Shown: one piece after another, positions 18,082 to 25,794 of the stretch | Numbering within the stretch: the first letter of the stretch is position 1 | Layout: every line of letters begins with the position of its first letter | Source: Pseudarthrobacter albicanus | GTDB taxonomy: Bacteria; Actinomycetota; Actinomycetes; Actinomycetales; Micrococcaceae | NCBI RefSeq assembly: GCF_018224015.1 | Contig: NZ_JAGPOT010000009.1 | Location: 59,362 to 123,361 of the forward strand | Direction: 5' to 3' | DNA: 64,000 nt | Made by a program: the position numbers and the translations under genes | The notes under the pieces: model-generated | Seen by the model: only the letters and a program-made list of their open reading frames with translations | The model's database searches: none | What the model was told of the DNA's origin: nothing

Positions 18082-18106
18082 TTGCACTATTTGTAGCTGA
18101 GTGCAA
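18082..18106 (-). promoter_or_regulatory. Putative operator of the TetR-MFS operon
   Basis: On the minus strand TTGCACT-N10-AGTGCAA is a perfect 7-bp-arm inverted repeat 11 bases before the GTG. TTGCAC could itself be the -35 element, with a weak -10 (AAAACT) 17 bases on. A TetR dimer bound here would cover the promoter. A half-site ATTGCACT recurs at 18055-18062, just inside the gene. Confidence 0.6.
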
Positions 18107-18112
18107 TATTTA

Positions 18113-18162
18113 GCGCGAACGGACACTTCAGCACCCAACCCGAGCGCGAACGGACACTTCAG
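18113..18162. repeat. Two direct copies of a 19-bp intergenic repeat
   Basis: The 19-mer GCGCGAACGGACACTTCAG occurs at 18113-18131 and 18144-18162. Its first 16 bases match the arm of the hairpin at 23403-23425, and the GCGCGAACG core is shared with the hairpin at 22360. It lies directly upstream of the TetR promoter. Confidence 0.65.
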
Positions 18163-18249
18163 CCCGTGCCGGCCCCGAACTGCCTTAACGCCAGCGGCCG
18201 CCCGCCTTCACGGGGAAGGTGGGCGGCCGCCGTCGTACGTCGGGGGAGA

Positions 18250-19686
18250 CTACGCCTTGTGCGGGGGACGGGTCATGGACATGACGTCCAGGGCGGTGTC
18301 CAGCTGCTCTTCGGTCAGTTCGCCGCGCTCGAGGAAGCCCATGGCCACGACGGTCTCGCGGATGGTCAGGCCCTCGGCCACGGCCTTCTTGGCGATCTTG
18401 GCGGCGTTCTCGTAGCCGATGAACTTGTTCAGCGGCGTGACGATGGACGGCGAGGCCTCGGCGAGGAAGCGTGCGCGCTCGACGTTGGCGGTGATGCCGT
18501 CGATCATCTTGTCCGCCATGACGCGGCTGGTGTTGGCCAGCAGGCGCACGGACTCGAGCAGGTTGGCGGCCATCACGGGGATGCCGACGTTCAGCTCGAA
18601 CGCGCCGTTGGTGCCGGACCAGGCGATGGCGGTGTCGTTGCCGATGACCTGGGCGCAGACCATGATGGAGGCTTCGCAGATGACCGGGTTGACCTTGCCG
18701 GGCATGATCGAGGAACCGGGCTGCAGGTCCGGGATCGAGATCTCGCCGAGGCCGGTGTTGGGGCCGGAGCCCATCCAGCGCAGGTCGTTGTTGATCTTCA
18801 TGAAGGAGATCGCGATGTTGCGCAGCTGGCTGGAGGCCTCGATCAGGCCGTCACGGTTGGCCTGGGCCTCGAAGTGGTCGCGGGCCTCGGTCAGCGGCAG
18901 GCCGGTGTCGGCCGCGAGCAGCTCGATCACGCGTTCCGGGAAGCCGGCCGGGGTGTTGATGCCGGTGCCCACGGCGGTGCCGCCGAGCGGAACCTCGGCA
19001 ACGCGGGGGAGGGAGGCGTTGATGCGCTCGATGCCGTAGCGGACCTGCGCGGCGTAGCCGCCGAACTCCTGGCCCAGGGTCACGGGGGTGGCATCCATGA
19101 GGTGCGTGCGGCCGGACTTCACGACGTCCTTGAACTCGACGGCCTTGCGGCTGAGCGAATCGGCCAGGTAGCCGAGGGCCGGAATCAGGTCATTGATCAG
19201 CGCGGACGTGGCGGCGACGTGGACCGAGGTCGGGAAGACGTCGTTGGAGGACTGCGAGGCGTTGACGTGGTCGTTCGGGTGGACCACCTTGTCGCTGCCG
19301 GCGGCCTTGAGGGCGCGGGAGGCCAGCTCGGCGAGGACCTCGTTGGTGTTCATGTTCGAGGACGTGCCGGAGCCGGTCTGGAAGACATCGATGGGGAAGT
19401 CGCCGTCGTACTTGCCGGCGGCAACCTCATCGGCGGCGGCGGCAATCGCCTGGGCGATCTCGTCGTCGAGCACTCCCAGTTCCGCGTTGGCCTGGGCGGC
19501 GGCCTTCTTGACGCGCGCGAGGGCCTCGATGTGGGCGCGTTCCAGGGTCTTGCCGGAGATCGGGAAGTTTTCCACCGCACGCTGCGTCTGGGCGCGGTAC
19601 AGGGCGTTCACGGGGACGCGTACTTCGCCCATCGTGTCGTGTTCAATGCGGAATTCGTCGGCGTTCAACGTTTCTATGGAAGTCAT
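18250..19686 (-). CDS. fumC: Fumarate hydratase, class II
   Basis: Catalyses reversible hydration of fumarate to (S)-malate in the TCA cycle. This 478-residue protein carries [26 protein letters not shown] and the superfamily signature [11 protein letters not shown] (about 319-329), which holds the catalytic serine loop. Length and motifs are those of the iron-independent homotetrameric FumC. It could only be confused with aspartase, but [18 protein letters not shown] fits fumarase. A -10-like TATGCT ends 6 bases before the ATG, suggesting a leaderless transcript. In M. tuberculosis fum and glpX are also neighbours (recalled). Confidence 0.95.
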   Translation of the reverse strand: MTSIETLNADEFRIEHDTMGEVRVPVNALYRAQTQRAVENFPISGKTLERAHIEALARVKKAAAQANAELGVLDDEIAQAIAAAADEVAAGKYDGDFPIDVFQTGSGTSSNMNTNEVLAELASRALKAAGSDKVVHPNDHVNASQSSNDVFPTSVHVAATSALINDLIPALGYLADSLSRKAVEFKDVVKSGRTHLMDATPVTLGQEFGGYAAQVRYGIERINASLPRVAEVPLGGTAVGTGINTPAGFPERVIELLAADTGLPLTEARDHFEAQANRDGLIEASSQLRNIAISFMKINNDLRWMGSGPNTGLGEISIPDLQPGSSIMPGKVNPVICEASIMVCAQVIGNDTAIAWSGTNGAFELNVGIPVMAANLLESVRLLANTSRVMADKMIDGITANVERARFLAEASPSIVTPLNKFIGYENAAKIAKKAVAEGLTIRETVVAMGFLERGELTEEQLDTALDVMSMTRPPHKA

Positions 19687-19692
19687 GGGGCT

Positions 19693-19698
19693 AGCATA
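19693..19698 (-). promoter_or_regulatory. -10 element of fumC (probable leaderless transcript)
   Basis: TATGCT on the minus strand ends 6 bases before the fumC ATG, which places the expected transcription start at or next to the start codon. No Shine-Dalgarno sequence is present between them. The -35 region is weak (TTCGGT, 17 bases upstream). Confidence 0.4.
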
Positions 19699-19759
19699 TT
19701 GGCGGGAGGCGCGTCACCGAAAACCGTGAACGCCCCGCTGCGGCCTCCCTGCCGGGGCC

Positions 19760-20374
19760 CTAGAGCTCGCCGATGCCGGAAACGACGTCGGCCCGGCCGT
19801 CAGCGAGGCTGTAGGCGAGCCCGATCACCGCGGCCCGGCCGCTCCCGACGGCGTCCGAGATCACCCGCGAACTGTCCACGAGCCGCTGCGAGGTCTGCTT
19901 GACGTTTTCGACCACCATGTCGTTGATGTCGTCCTGATTGTTACGCAGCGAGGTCAGCACGGACGGGGTGATCCGTTCGACCAGGCTGCGCATGAAGCCG
20001 ACCGGCATCTGCCCGGTTTCGACCGCTGTCTTGGTGGCGGTGACGGCGCCGCAGCTGTCATGGCCCAGCACCACGATCAGCGGAACGCCCAGCACGCTGA
20101 CGCTGTATTCGAGCGAGCCGAGCACGGCGTCGTCGATCACCTGGCCGGCCGTGCGGACAACGAACGCGTCCCCCAGGCCCAGGTCGAAGATGATTTCGGC
20201 GGCGAGCCGGGAATCGGAGCAGCCGAAGATCACGGCGAAGGGGTGCTGGTTCTCCACGAGCGAGGACCGGCGGGAGGCGTCCTGGTTGGGGTGGGAGGAG
20301 GCGCCGGCAACGAAACGCTCGTTGCCTTCGCGCAGGCGGCGCCAGGCAAGGGCGGGAGTCAGGTAAGTGGCCAC
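19760..20374 (-). CDS. Beta-class carbonic anhydrase
   Basis: Reversibly hydrates CO2 to bicarbonate. This 204-residue cytosolic protein shows the zinc ligands C52, H105 and C108 and the catalytic dyad D54-R56 in GCSDSRLAAE and LGHDSCGA. It starts 4 bases after the stop of the DUF4245 gene, so they are probably one operon. Bicarbonate supply for carboxylases is the usual role. The ATG start gives the standard beta-CA length. Confidence 0.93.
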   Translation of the reverse strand: MATYLTPALAWRRLREGNERFVAGASSHPNQDASRRSSLVENQHPFAVIFGCSDSRLAAEIIFDLGLGDAFVVRTAGQVIDDAVLGSLEYSVSVLGVPLIVVLGHDSCGAVTATKTAVETGQMPVGFMRSLVERITPSVLTSLRNNQDDINDMVVENVKQTSQRLVDSSRVISDAVGSGRAAVIGLAYSLADGRADVVSGIGEL

Positions 20375-20378
20375 GGCC

Positions 20379-21101
20379 TTACTTTACGGTGCCGGGGCGG
20401 TGGAGGGTGAAACTGTTTCCTGCGGCAGGTTTCCCGGGTGACGCGGCGGGCGCGGGCGCCGCGTCAAGTGACTTCACGACGGCGGCGGCGAGCACGGTGA
20501 ACTCGTCCAGCTGCGCCGTCCCGGTCAGGATGACGGTGCTGCCGCCGTGGACGAGCACCATGGACTTCTCGCCCTTGCCGGTGTCGCGGAGTTCCCACTC
20601 CAGGCCGCCTGCGGTCCTGGTTCCGGTCACGGCTGCGTTCTTCGTCTGCTGCAGCAGCCAGGTGGGATTGGACTGCCGCGTCTGCACGAGCCCGATGAAG
20701 GACTCCCTGGGCGTGAGGTAGCCGACCTCCCAGGTGGGGACTCCGCTGCCCGATCCGGACTCCCAGCGGGCGTAGTTCGGCCGGAATGTGTCCCCGGTCT
20801 CCGGCGCCGCCGGTGTGAATCCCGCCACATCCGCGGCATGCTGCGCCACGGCGCCGACGTTGATGTCCGGCCGGTAGCCGCCGGTCTTCGGTGCCGGGTT
20901 CAGGAGGACGACGGGCAGGAACACGGCGATGCTCACGGCCAGCGCAACGATCATGCCGATCACCGAGGCGTTGGCGCGTTTCGCCGCCGCGGCGCGGAGG
21001 ACGGGCTTGACGGGCGCCTGCGGAGCCGCGCCGGAGCCCTCCGGTGCGGCTCCGCCGGACGGGGGGGCTGGGGCGGCGGGGGACGTGTCCTGCAATTCAC
21101 T
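20379..21101 (-). CDS. DUF4245 domain-containing membrane protein
   Basis: A 240-residue protein. The Pro/Ala-rich cytoplasmic N-terminus is followed by one transmembrane helix (about residues 46-68, ASVIGMIVALAVSIAVFLPVV) and an extracytoplasmic domain of unknown function. DUF4245 genes sit beside glpX in actinobacteria (Rv1100 in mycobacteria, recalled). GTG 21101 is chosen; ATG 21122 is in frame upstream and also possible, as neither has a well-spaced ribosome-binding site. It is divergent from glpX and the first gene of the DUF4245-carbonic anhydrase pair. Confidence 0.82.
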   Translation of the reverse strand, partial: SELQDTSPAAPAPPSGGAAPEGSGAAPQAPVKPVLRAAAAKRANASVIGMIVALAVSIAVFLPVVLLNPAPKTGGYRPDINVGAVAQHAADVAGFTPAAPETGDTFRPNYARWESGSGSGVPTWEVGYLTPRESFIGLVQTRQSNPTWLLQQTKNAAVTGTRTAGGLEWELRDTGKGEKSMVLVHGGSTVILTGTAQLDEFTVLAAAVVKSLDAAPAPAASPGKPAAGNSFTLHRPGTVK

Positions 21102-21194
21102 CACCCTTCTATAGTCGCCCATCCGGAGCCGATCTCACATTCGGCATGGACGGCCGGCCCGGAAGGTGTGCTGCTTCACGGACGAGTCATTCAA

Positions 21195-21222
21195 TGACCT
21201 GTGATGCTGCCCCGACTATGAT
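21195..21222 (+). promoter_or_regulatory. Candidate promoter of glpX
   Basis: TGACCT and TATGAT are separated by 16 bases, about 75 bases before the glpX start codon. The -10 is close to consensus; the -35 is moderate. Confidence 0.5.
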
Positions 21223-21297
21223 CAGTATCAGACGAATCACCGCCACGGATTGATACTGCCGTGCGGGTTCAACGATCCACTCGAAGAAGAGGTTCAC

Positions 21298-22335
21298 GTG
21301 ACACCAGCGACCATGCCCCAGCAGTACTCCACGCTTTCCCCGTCGCTCGCCGTCGGGATCGACGAGCCTGACCGTAACCTTGCCCTGGAACTGGTCCGCG
21401 TCACGGAAGCGGCAGCCATTGCCGGCGGCCACTGGGTCGGCTTCGGGGACAAGAACAAGGCCGACGGCGCCGCCGTCGACGCCATGCGCTCCTTCCTCCA
21501 GACCGTGCACTTCAACGGCGTCGTGGTCATCGGTGAGGGCGAGAAGGACGAAGCGCCGATGCTCTTCAACGGCGAGCGTGTCGGCGACGGCACGGGCCCC
21601 GAGTGCGACGTCGCCGTCGACCCGATCGACGGAACCCGCCTGACAGCCCTCGGCATCAACAACGCCCTGGCCGTCCTGGCAGTTGCCGAGCGCGGCACCA
21701 TGTTCGACCCCTCCGCCGTGTTCTACATGGAGAAGCTCGTGACCGGCCCGGAAGCGGCCGACATGGTCGACCTGCGCCTGCCGGTCAAGCAGAACCTGCA
21801 CCTCATCGCCAAGGCCAAGGGCGTCAAGGTCAACCAGCTCAACGTCATGATCCTGGACCGCGACCGCCACCGCCCGCTCGTGGAGGAAATCCGCGAAGCC
21901 GGTGCCCGCACCAAGTTCATCATGGACGGCGACGTCGCCGGCGCCATCGCGGCAGCGCGCGCCGGCACCGGAGTGGACGCCCTCATGGGTATCGGCGGAA
22001 CCCCGGAAGGCATCGTCGCGGCCTGCGCCATCAAGTCCCTCGGCGGCGTCATCCAGGGCCGGCTGTGGCCCACGAGCGATGAGGAGAAGCAGAAGGCGAT
22101 CGACGCCGGCCACGACCTGGACCGTGTGCTGTCCACCAACGACCTCGTCTCCAGCGACAACTGCTACTTCGCCGCCACCGGCATCACCGACGGCGACCTG
22201 CTCAAGGGCGTGCGCTACTCGAAGGACAAGGTCCTCACGCAGTCCATCGTGATGCGCTCCAAGTCCGGCACCATCCGCTTCGTGGACGGCGAGCACCAGG
22301 CCAGCAAGTGGGAAGGCTACGCCCGCAAGAGCTAG
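21298..22335 (+). CDS. glpX: Fructose-1,6-bisphosphatase, class II
   Basis: Dephosphorylates fructose 1,6-bisphosphate in gluconeogenesis. This 345-residue protein carries the class II metal site: [10 protein letters not shown] near residue 80 and [12 protein letters not shown] near 108-119. It also has the [15 protein letters not shown] C-terminus. The frame opens at a TTG (21250), but GTG 21298 is chosen because GAAGAGG lies ahead of it and alignment with the family begins there. Class II enzymes are the main FBPase in actinobacteria. Its stop codon shares CTAG with the stop of the converging gene on the other strand. Confidence 0.95.
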   Translation: MTPATMPQQYSTLSPSLAVGIDEPDRNLALELVRVTEAAAIAGGHWVGFGDKNKADGAAVDAMRSFLQTVHFNGVVVIGEGEKDEAPMLFNGERVGDGTGPECDVAVDPIDGTRLTALGINNALAVLAVAERGTMFDPSAVFYMEKLVTGPEAADMVDLRLPVKQNLHLIAKAKGVKVNQLNVMILDRDRHRPLVEEIREAGARTKFIMDGDVAGAIAAARAGTGVDALMGIGGTPEGIVAACAIKSLGGVIQGRLWPTSDEEKQKAIDAGHDLDRVLSTNDLVSSDNCYFAATGITDGDLLKGVRYSKDKVLTQSIVMRSKSGTIRFVDGEHQASKWEGYARKS

Positions 22336-23339
22336 CACCCTTCCGCGCTCCGCTCAGCGCGAACGTACACGTGGGGCCCCGGATCCAGCCGATCCGGGGC
22401 CCCACGTGTACGTTCGGCCGGGTTCTGCCGGCCGAGCGCGGCCCGGACCTTCTCGACGACGAACGGCCGGTCGCCGTCGAGGTCTTCCTTGGAGACCCTG
22501 ATTTCCCTCCAGCCGAGGCTTTCGGTCACCGCCTGGCGCCGGATGTCGAGCCGGTACTGCCGGGGATCCCCGTGGTGTGCACCGTCGTACTGCAGGGCAA
22601 TCAGGTGTTCCGGATAGGCCGCATCGGGCCAGACGGCGGGCTGGCCCCAACCGTTGCGGACGACATGGTTCAGCACCGGCTCGCCCAGGCCGGCCCGGCA
22701 CAGGATCAGGCGCATGCGGGTTTCCTGCGGCGAGTCGGAACCGACCCGGATGTCCTGCAGCGCCACCCGGGCGGTCCGGAGTCCTCGCATCCCCGGATGC
22801 GCGGCGACCATCCGCTGAAGGTCTGCGACGGTGGCCAGGGCAACGCGGGGCACCGGGAAATCCGGTCCGTGTTCGACGACGATCGAGTCCCCGGCCGCGA
22901 CCAGTTCATCCGGCGTCAGCAGGGCCGCAAGGTCCAGCCAGGTCCGGGCCGGGGAGGTGACGCGCAGGCCGTCGACGACCGTGACCGCCCCGGGCCGGAA
23001 GGTCAGGCGGTGGCCGACGACGTTGTGCCGCCGCGGTTTGCTGCTCTCCCGATCCCGCGCCACGTGGATCCGCCAGTCCTCCTGCATCCACGACGGGAGG
23101 CCCATGGCCCAGACCCGGCCGCCGGAGTGGTGGGTAATGGTCGAATCGTCGTCGAGCGCGGTGAAGGCCCGCAGGTTCGCGGTGGGCCCGCCGCTGCTCT
23201 CCGCGGGGATCCTGATGCCGCGGGAGGGGATGAAGACGTCGGGCCGGCGCGTTCGTTTCCGCGATACGCCGAGGCTGTCGGCAGCGCGGACGGTGAACGA
23301 CCCGGCCAGGAGTTCAGGCGGCAATGGCAGGCGCGGCAT
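22332..23339 (-). CDS. DUF559/AbiEi-type protein with Vsr-like nuclease domain
   Basis: This 335-residue protein resembles the actinobacterial genes usually annotated as DUF559 or type IV TA AbiEi-like. The N-terminal half has a helical/winged region ([29 protein letters not shown]). The C-terminal half looks like a very-short-patch-repair/restriction-type fold: E in [10 protein letters not shown] and E in [20 protein letters not shown], then [12 protein letters not shown]. Nuclease activity is inferred, and no toxin partner is adjacent. The last 30 or so residues are encoded by a perfect hairpin repeat (22360-22416), and another copy of the repeat lies 64 bases upstream of the start. Confidence 0.75.
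   Translation of the reverse strand: MPRLPLPPELLAGSFTVRAADSLGVSRKRTRRPDVFIPSRGIRIPAESSGGPTANLRAFTALDDDSTITHHSGGRVWAMGLPSWMQEDWRIHVARDRESSKPRRHNVVGHRLTFRPGAVTVVDGLRVTSPARTWLDLAALLTPDELVAAGDSIVVEHGPDFPVPRVALATVADLQRMVAAHPGMRGLRTARVALQDIRVGSDSPQETRMRLILCRAGLGEPVLNHVVRNGWGQPAVWPDAAYPEHLIALQYDGAHHGDPRQYRLDIRRQAVTESLGWREIRVSKEDLDGDRPFVVEKVRAALGRQNPAERTRGAPDRLDPGPHVYVRAERSAEGC
22360..22416. repeat. Perfect inverted repeat with 26-bp arms
   Basis: Arms 22360-22385 and 22391-22416 are exact reverse complements around a 5-base loop, CAGCC. The outer part starts GCGCGAACG..ACAC, the same core as the repeats at 18.1 and 23.4 kb. It lies 24 bases past the glpX stop and could fold in RNA from either strand. 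On the minus strand it is translated as the C-terminus of the DUF559-like protein. Confidence 0.85.
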
Positions 23340-23375
23340 GCTTCAGTGTGCCCGGTCCGGGCCCCGCGGATCCGG

Positions 23376-23384
23376 TTATCCACA
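23376..23384. other. Isolated DnaA-box sequence
   Basis: TTATCCACA, a perfect DnaA-box 9-mer, lies between the DUF559-like gene and its upstream hairpin. A single box is no evidence of an origin. Confidence 0.35.
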
Positions 23385-23402
23385 GGCTTGGCTTTCCCGG
23401 CT

Positions 23403-23465
23403 GCGCGAACGGACACTTGAGGCCCTAAATCGTCGGTTTTCCGGGCGCCAAGTGCCCGTTCGCGC
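23403..23465. repeat. Imperfect hairpin repeat upstream of the DUF559-like gene
   Basis: Arms 23403-23425 and 23443-23465 pair at 20 of 23 positions (GCGCGAACGGACACTTG... against the complement of ...CAAGTGCCCGTTCGCGC). The sequence is shared with the direct repeats at 18.1 kb and related to the perfect hairpin at 22.36 kb. It also lies 19 bases past the femX stop, so it could act as a terminator, although no T-run follows. Confidence 0.75.
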
Positions 23466-23484
23466 GAGGGGGGTAGGAGGCGGC

Positions 23485-24444
23485 TTACTTCCGGACTTTG
23501 CCGAGCAGCGTCCGGGCGGCCTGGGCAGCGCGCCGGGCGAGCTGGTAGGCGCCGTACCGGAGCTTCTTCACGGGCAGGTCCCAGGTCCCGGGGTAGGCGA
23601 TTTCCCGTCCGCCGAACGATTTCTTGAACGCCGTGAAACCGGCCCATTTGTGCCCGGGCTGATCCGCCGGTGCCACCCCCCACAGGTCCACGTACTTGAT
23701 GCCCTTCTCCTTGGCATCCGCCATGAGCGTCACGAGGAGCGGAATGCCCGCGCTGAGCTTCCGGTGCGAGTCGTCCAGGGCCGCATGGGCGTAGGTGCGG
23801 GTATCGGCCGAGTCATAGGCCAGGGCGGCAGCAATCGGTGCACCCTCCAGTTCGGCGATGAACAGCGTGGCGGCCCCCGCGGGCATCAGGGACCTGGCGA
23901 CCTGGCTCAGATACTCGTCGCTCTGGGGTTTGAAGCCGTTCCGTGCCGCCGTCAGATGCAGGAAATCCAGCAGCACGCGGATGTCCTCCGGATCCTGCGA
24001 GGTCCGGAACGTCACATCCTTCTTGTGGATGTTCCGGTACAGGTTGCGGTTGACCGGCTTCATGTCCGCCAGGACGTCCTTGAAATCCCGGTCCAGGTCC
24101 ACGATCCAGCTGAGCTCGGGCTGCTGGTTCGCCGGGGCGGGCACCAGGCCGCGGCGGCGCAGCACGGCGCCGGCGTCGGCCGCCCCGAAGCCGGCGCTGA
24201 CGGGCTCGACCCGGACAAACACCGCCCCGCACCCGCGGGCCAGATCCGCCAGGGCCGCCAGCGCGGCGTCGAACGCGGCCAGGGTTTCGGCCACCGGCCC
24301 GTAGGGCGCGTACAGCAGCTTTCCGGCCGGGTTGCTCTCCTCGACGGCGAGGAAGCGCCAGCCGGGCCCGGCCTGTTCGTGGACGGTGCGGCCCAGGGCG
24401 CGCTGGAAGTCGGCCCACGCGGGGCCCTGCAGGAAATAGTCCAC
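23485..24444 (-). CDS. FemABX-type peptidoglycan interpeptide bridge aminoacyltransferase
   Basis: Fem proteins use aminoacyl-tRNA to add residues to the lysine of lipid II, building the interpeptide bridge. In this 319-residue protein two GNAT-like halves are visible. Motifs include NRNLYRNIHKK, a FLHLTAARNGFKPQSDEYL stretch and the C-terminal KYVDLWGVAP...FTAFKKSFGG signature typical of FemX/MurM-like proteins. Micrococcaceae often have Ala/Ser/Thr bridges, so the amino acid added is not predictable. It starts 3 bases after the manA stop and is the last gene of the purK-purE-LCP-manA-femX run. Confidence 0.88.
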   Translation of the reverse strand: MDYFLQGPAWADFQRALGRTVHEQAGPGWRFLAVEESNPAGKLLYAPYGPVAETLAAFDAALAALADLARGCGAVFVRVEPVSAGFGAADAGAVLRRRGLVPAPANQQPELSWIVDLDRDFKDVLADMKPVNRNLYRNIHKKDVTFRTSQDPEDIRVLLDFLHLTAARNGFKPQSDEYLSQVARSLMPAGAATLFIAELEGAPIAAALAYDSADTRTYAHAALDDSHRKLSAGIPLLVTLMADAKEKGIKYVDLWGVAPADQPGHKWAGFTAFKKSFGGREIAYPGTWDLPVKKLRYGAYQLARRAAQAARTLLGKVRK

Positions 24445-24447
24445 GGT

Positions 24448-25743
24448 TCAGGCTTCCAGGGCGGTGGTGACGGCGAAGGCGAGGGCGGTCCCGGCAGCGC
24501 CGGCGACGGCGTGCACGTTGACAGGGGCCTCGGCCGCGGGCAGGAAGGCGCTCGCCCCGCGGCCCAGGTGCAGGTCGCCCTTGGGCGAATCGAGGAGGAC
24601 GGATCCGGCGACCACGAGGATGACGGCGGCTCCGGACTGCGCCAGCGGGACGGGCCCGGCGCCGGGCTCCAGTTCGATCCGCTGCAACTGGAACTCCCGG
24701 AACGGGGGGCGGAAGAGTTCCTGGCCCAGCAGTGTGGTCTCGGCGGCCAGCGTCGGCACCCCGACGGCTTCGAAGGCGACGGTCCTGAGCAGCTCCGGCA
24801 CGTCCACGAACTTCGGGGTCAGGCCGCCCCGGAGCACGTTGTCCGAGGACGCCATGACCTCGATCCCGAGGCCGTTCAGGTAGGCGTGCACATTGCCCGC
24901 CGGCAGGTACACGGCCTCGCCGGGGGCCAGCGAGATCCGGTTCAGCAGCAGGGAGATCAGCACGCCCGGGTCGCCGGGGTACCGTCCGTTGAGGTTGGTC
25001 ACGGTGGACAGCTCCGCCACGTACCGCCCCATGGGCGCGCCGGAGATCAGGGCCGCGGCCACCATGGCGGTGGCGTGGGAGACGTCCTCGCCGCCGGCGA
25101 TGATGCGCTCGAAGGCGGACCTGAGGGCCGCCGGCTCGTCGGGCCCGGCGAGGTCGTCCAGCAGCCGGACCAGCAGCGGCGGAAGCTCCAGGCCTGCGAG
25201 GTCAAAACAGGCGCCCAGGTGCAGGAAGACCGCGCGGGATTCGGCGGCGGGCCGGAAGCCGCACAGCGCCTCGAACGGGGTCAGCGCGAGGATCATCTCC
25301 GGCTTGTGGTTGTCGTCCTTGTAGTTGCGCCCGGCGGCGGAGTGTTCGACGCCGGCGGCCTCCTCCCGGGCGAAGCCTTTCCGCGCCTGTTCCAGCGTCG
25401 GGTGCACCTGCAGGGACAGCGGCCGCTCGGCGGCGAGGACCTTGACCAGGAACGGCAGGCGGGGACCGAACTCGGCGATGCTCGCGCGGCCCAGATGATG
25501 CTCCGGGTCGGCGGCGATCAGCTCATCGAGGGCCAGCCGTCCGCCGTCGCCCGCTCCGCCGTCGCCCGCTCCGCCGAAGTCCCCTGCAGCGGCAGGCGCC
25601 AGTGCCACGGAGGGCGAATCCGGGTGTGCTCCGATCCACAGCTCGGCCTCGGGCCCGCCGGACGCGGGCCTGCCCAGCAGCCCGGCGATGGCCGTCGTGG
25701 ACCCCCAGGCATAGGGCCGGAGGACGTTCTCGAGTTCGTACAC
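24448..25743 (-). CDS. manA: Mannose-6-phosphate isomerase, class I
   Basis: Interconverts fructose 6-phosphate and mannose 6-phosphate, the entry to GDP-mannose for glycans and protein mannosylation. From GTG 25743 the protein has 431 residues. The zinc site is formed by Q112 and H114 (LSLQVHPT) with the H146-K-P-E149 motif (NHKPEM); ALCGFRP follows. The frame opens at TTG 25767, but GTG 25743 has AGAAGGA at good spacing and yields the family's normal MYELENVLRPYAWGS start. A 15-bp tandem duplication encodes GGAGDGGAGDGG in a surface loop (about residues 57-68). The upstream LCP gene ends 51 bases before this start. Confidence 0.94.
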   Translation of the reverse strand: MYELENVLRPYAWGSTTAIAGLLGRPASGGPEAELWIGAHPDSPSVALAPAAAGDFGGAGDGGAGDGGRLALDELIAADPEHHLGRASIAEFGPRLPFLVKVLAAERPLSLQVHPTLEQARKGFAREEAAGVEHSAAGRNYKDDNHKPEMILALTPFEALCGFRPAAESRAVFLHLGACFDLAGLELPPLLVRLLDDLAGPDEPAALRSAFERIIAGGEDVSHATAMVAAALISGAPMGRYVAELSTVTNLNGRYPGDPGVLISLLLNRISLAPGEAVYLPAGNVHAYLNGLGIEVMASSDNVLRGGLTPKFVDVPELLRTVAFEAVGVPTLAAETTLLGQELFRPPFREFQLQRIELEPGAGPVPLAQSGAAVILVVAGSVLLDSPKGDLHLGRGASAFLPAAEAPVNVHAVAGAAGTALAFAVTTALEA

Positions 25744-25794
25744 GGGCGGGCGTCCTTCTCTTGTCAATGAAGCCTCATCGGCGGGGGCCGATTC

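Noticed and set aside
22332..23339. Complete type IV toxin-antitoxin system
   Set aside because: Only the AbiEi-like gene is present; no AbiEii-type nucleotidyltransferase toxin lies beside it.
23376..23384. Replication origin signal
   Set aside because: A single DnaA box with no cluster, no AT-rich unwinding element and no dnaA/dnaN nearby.
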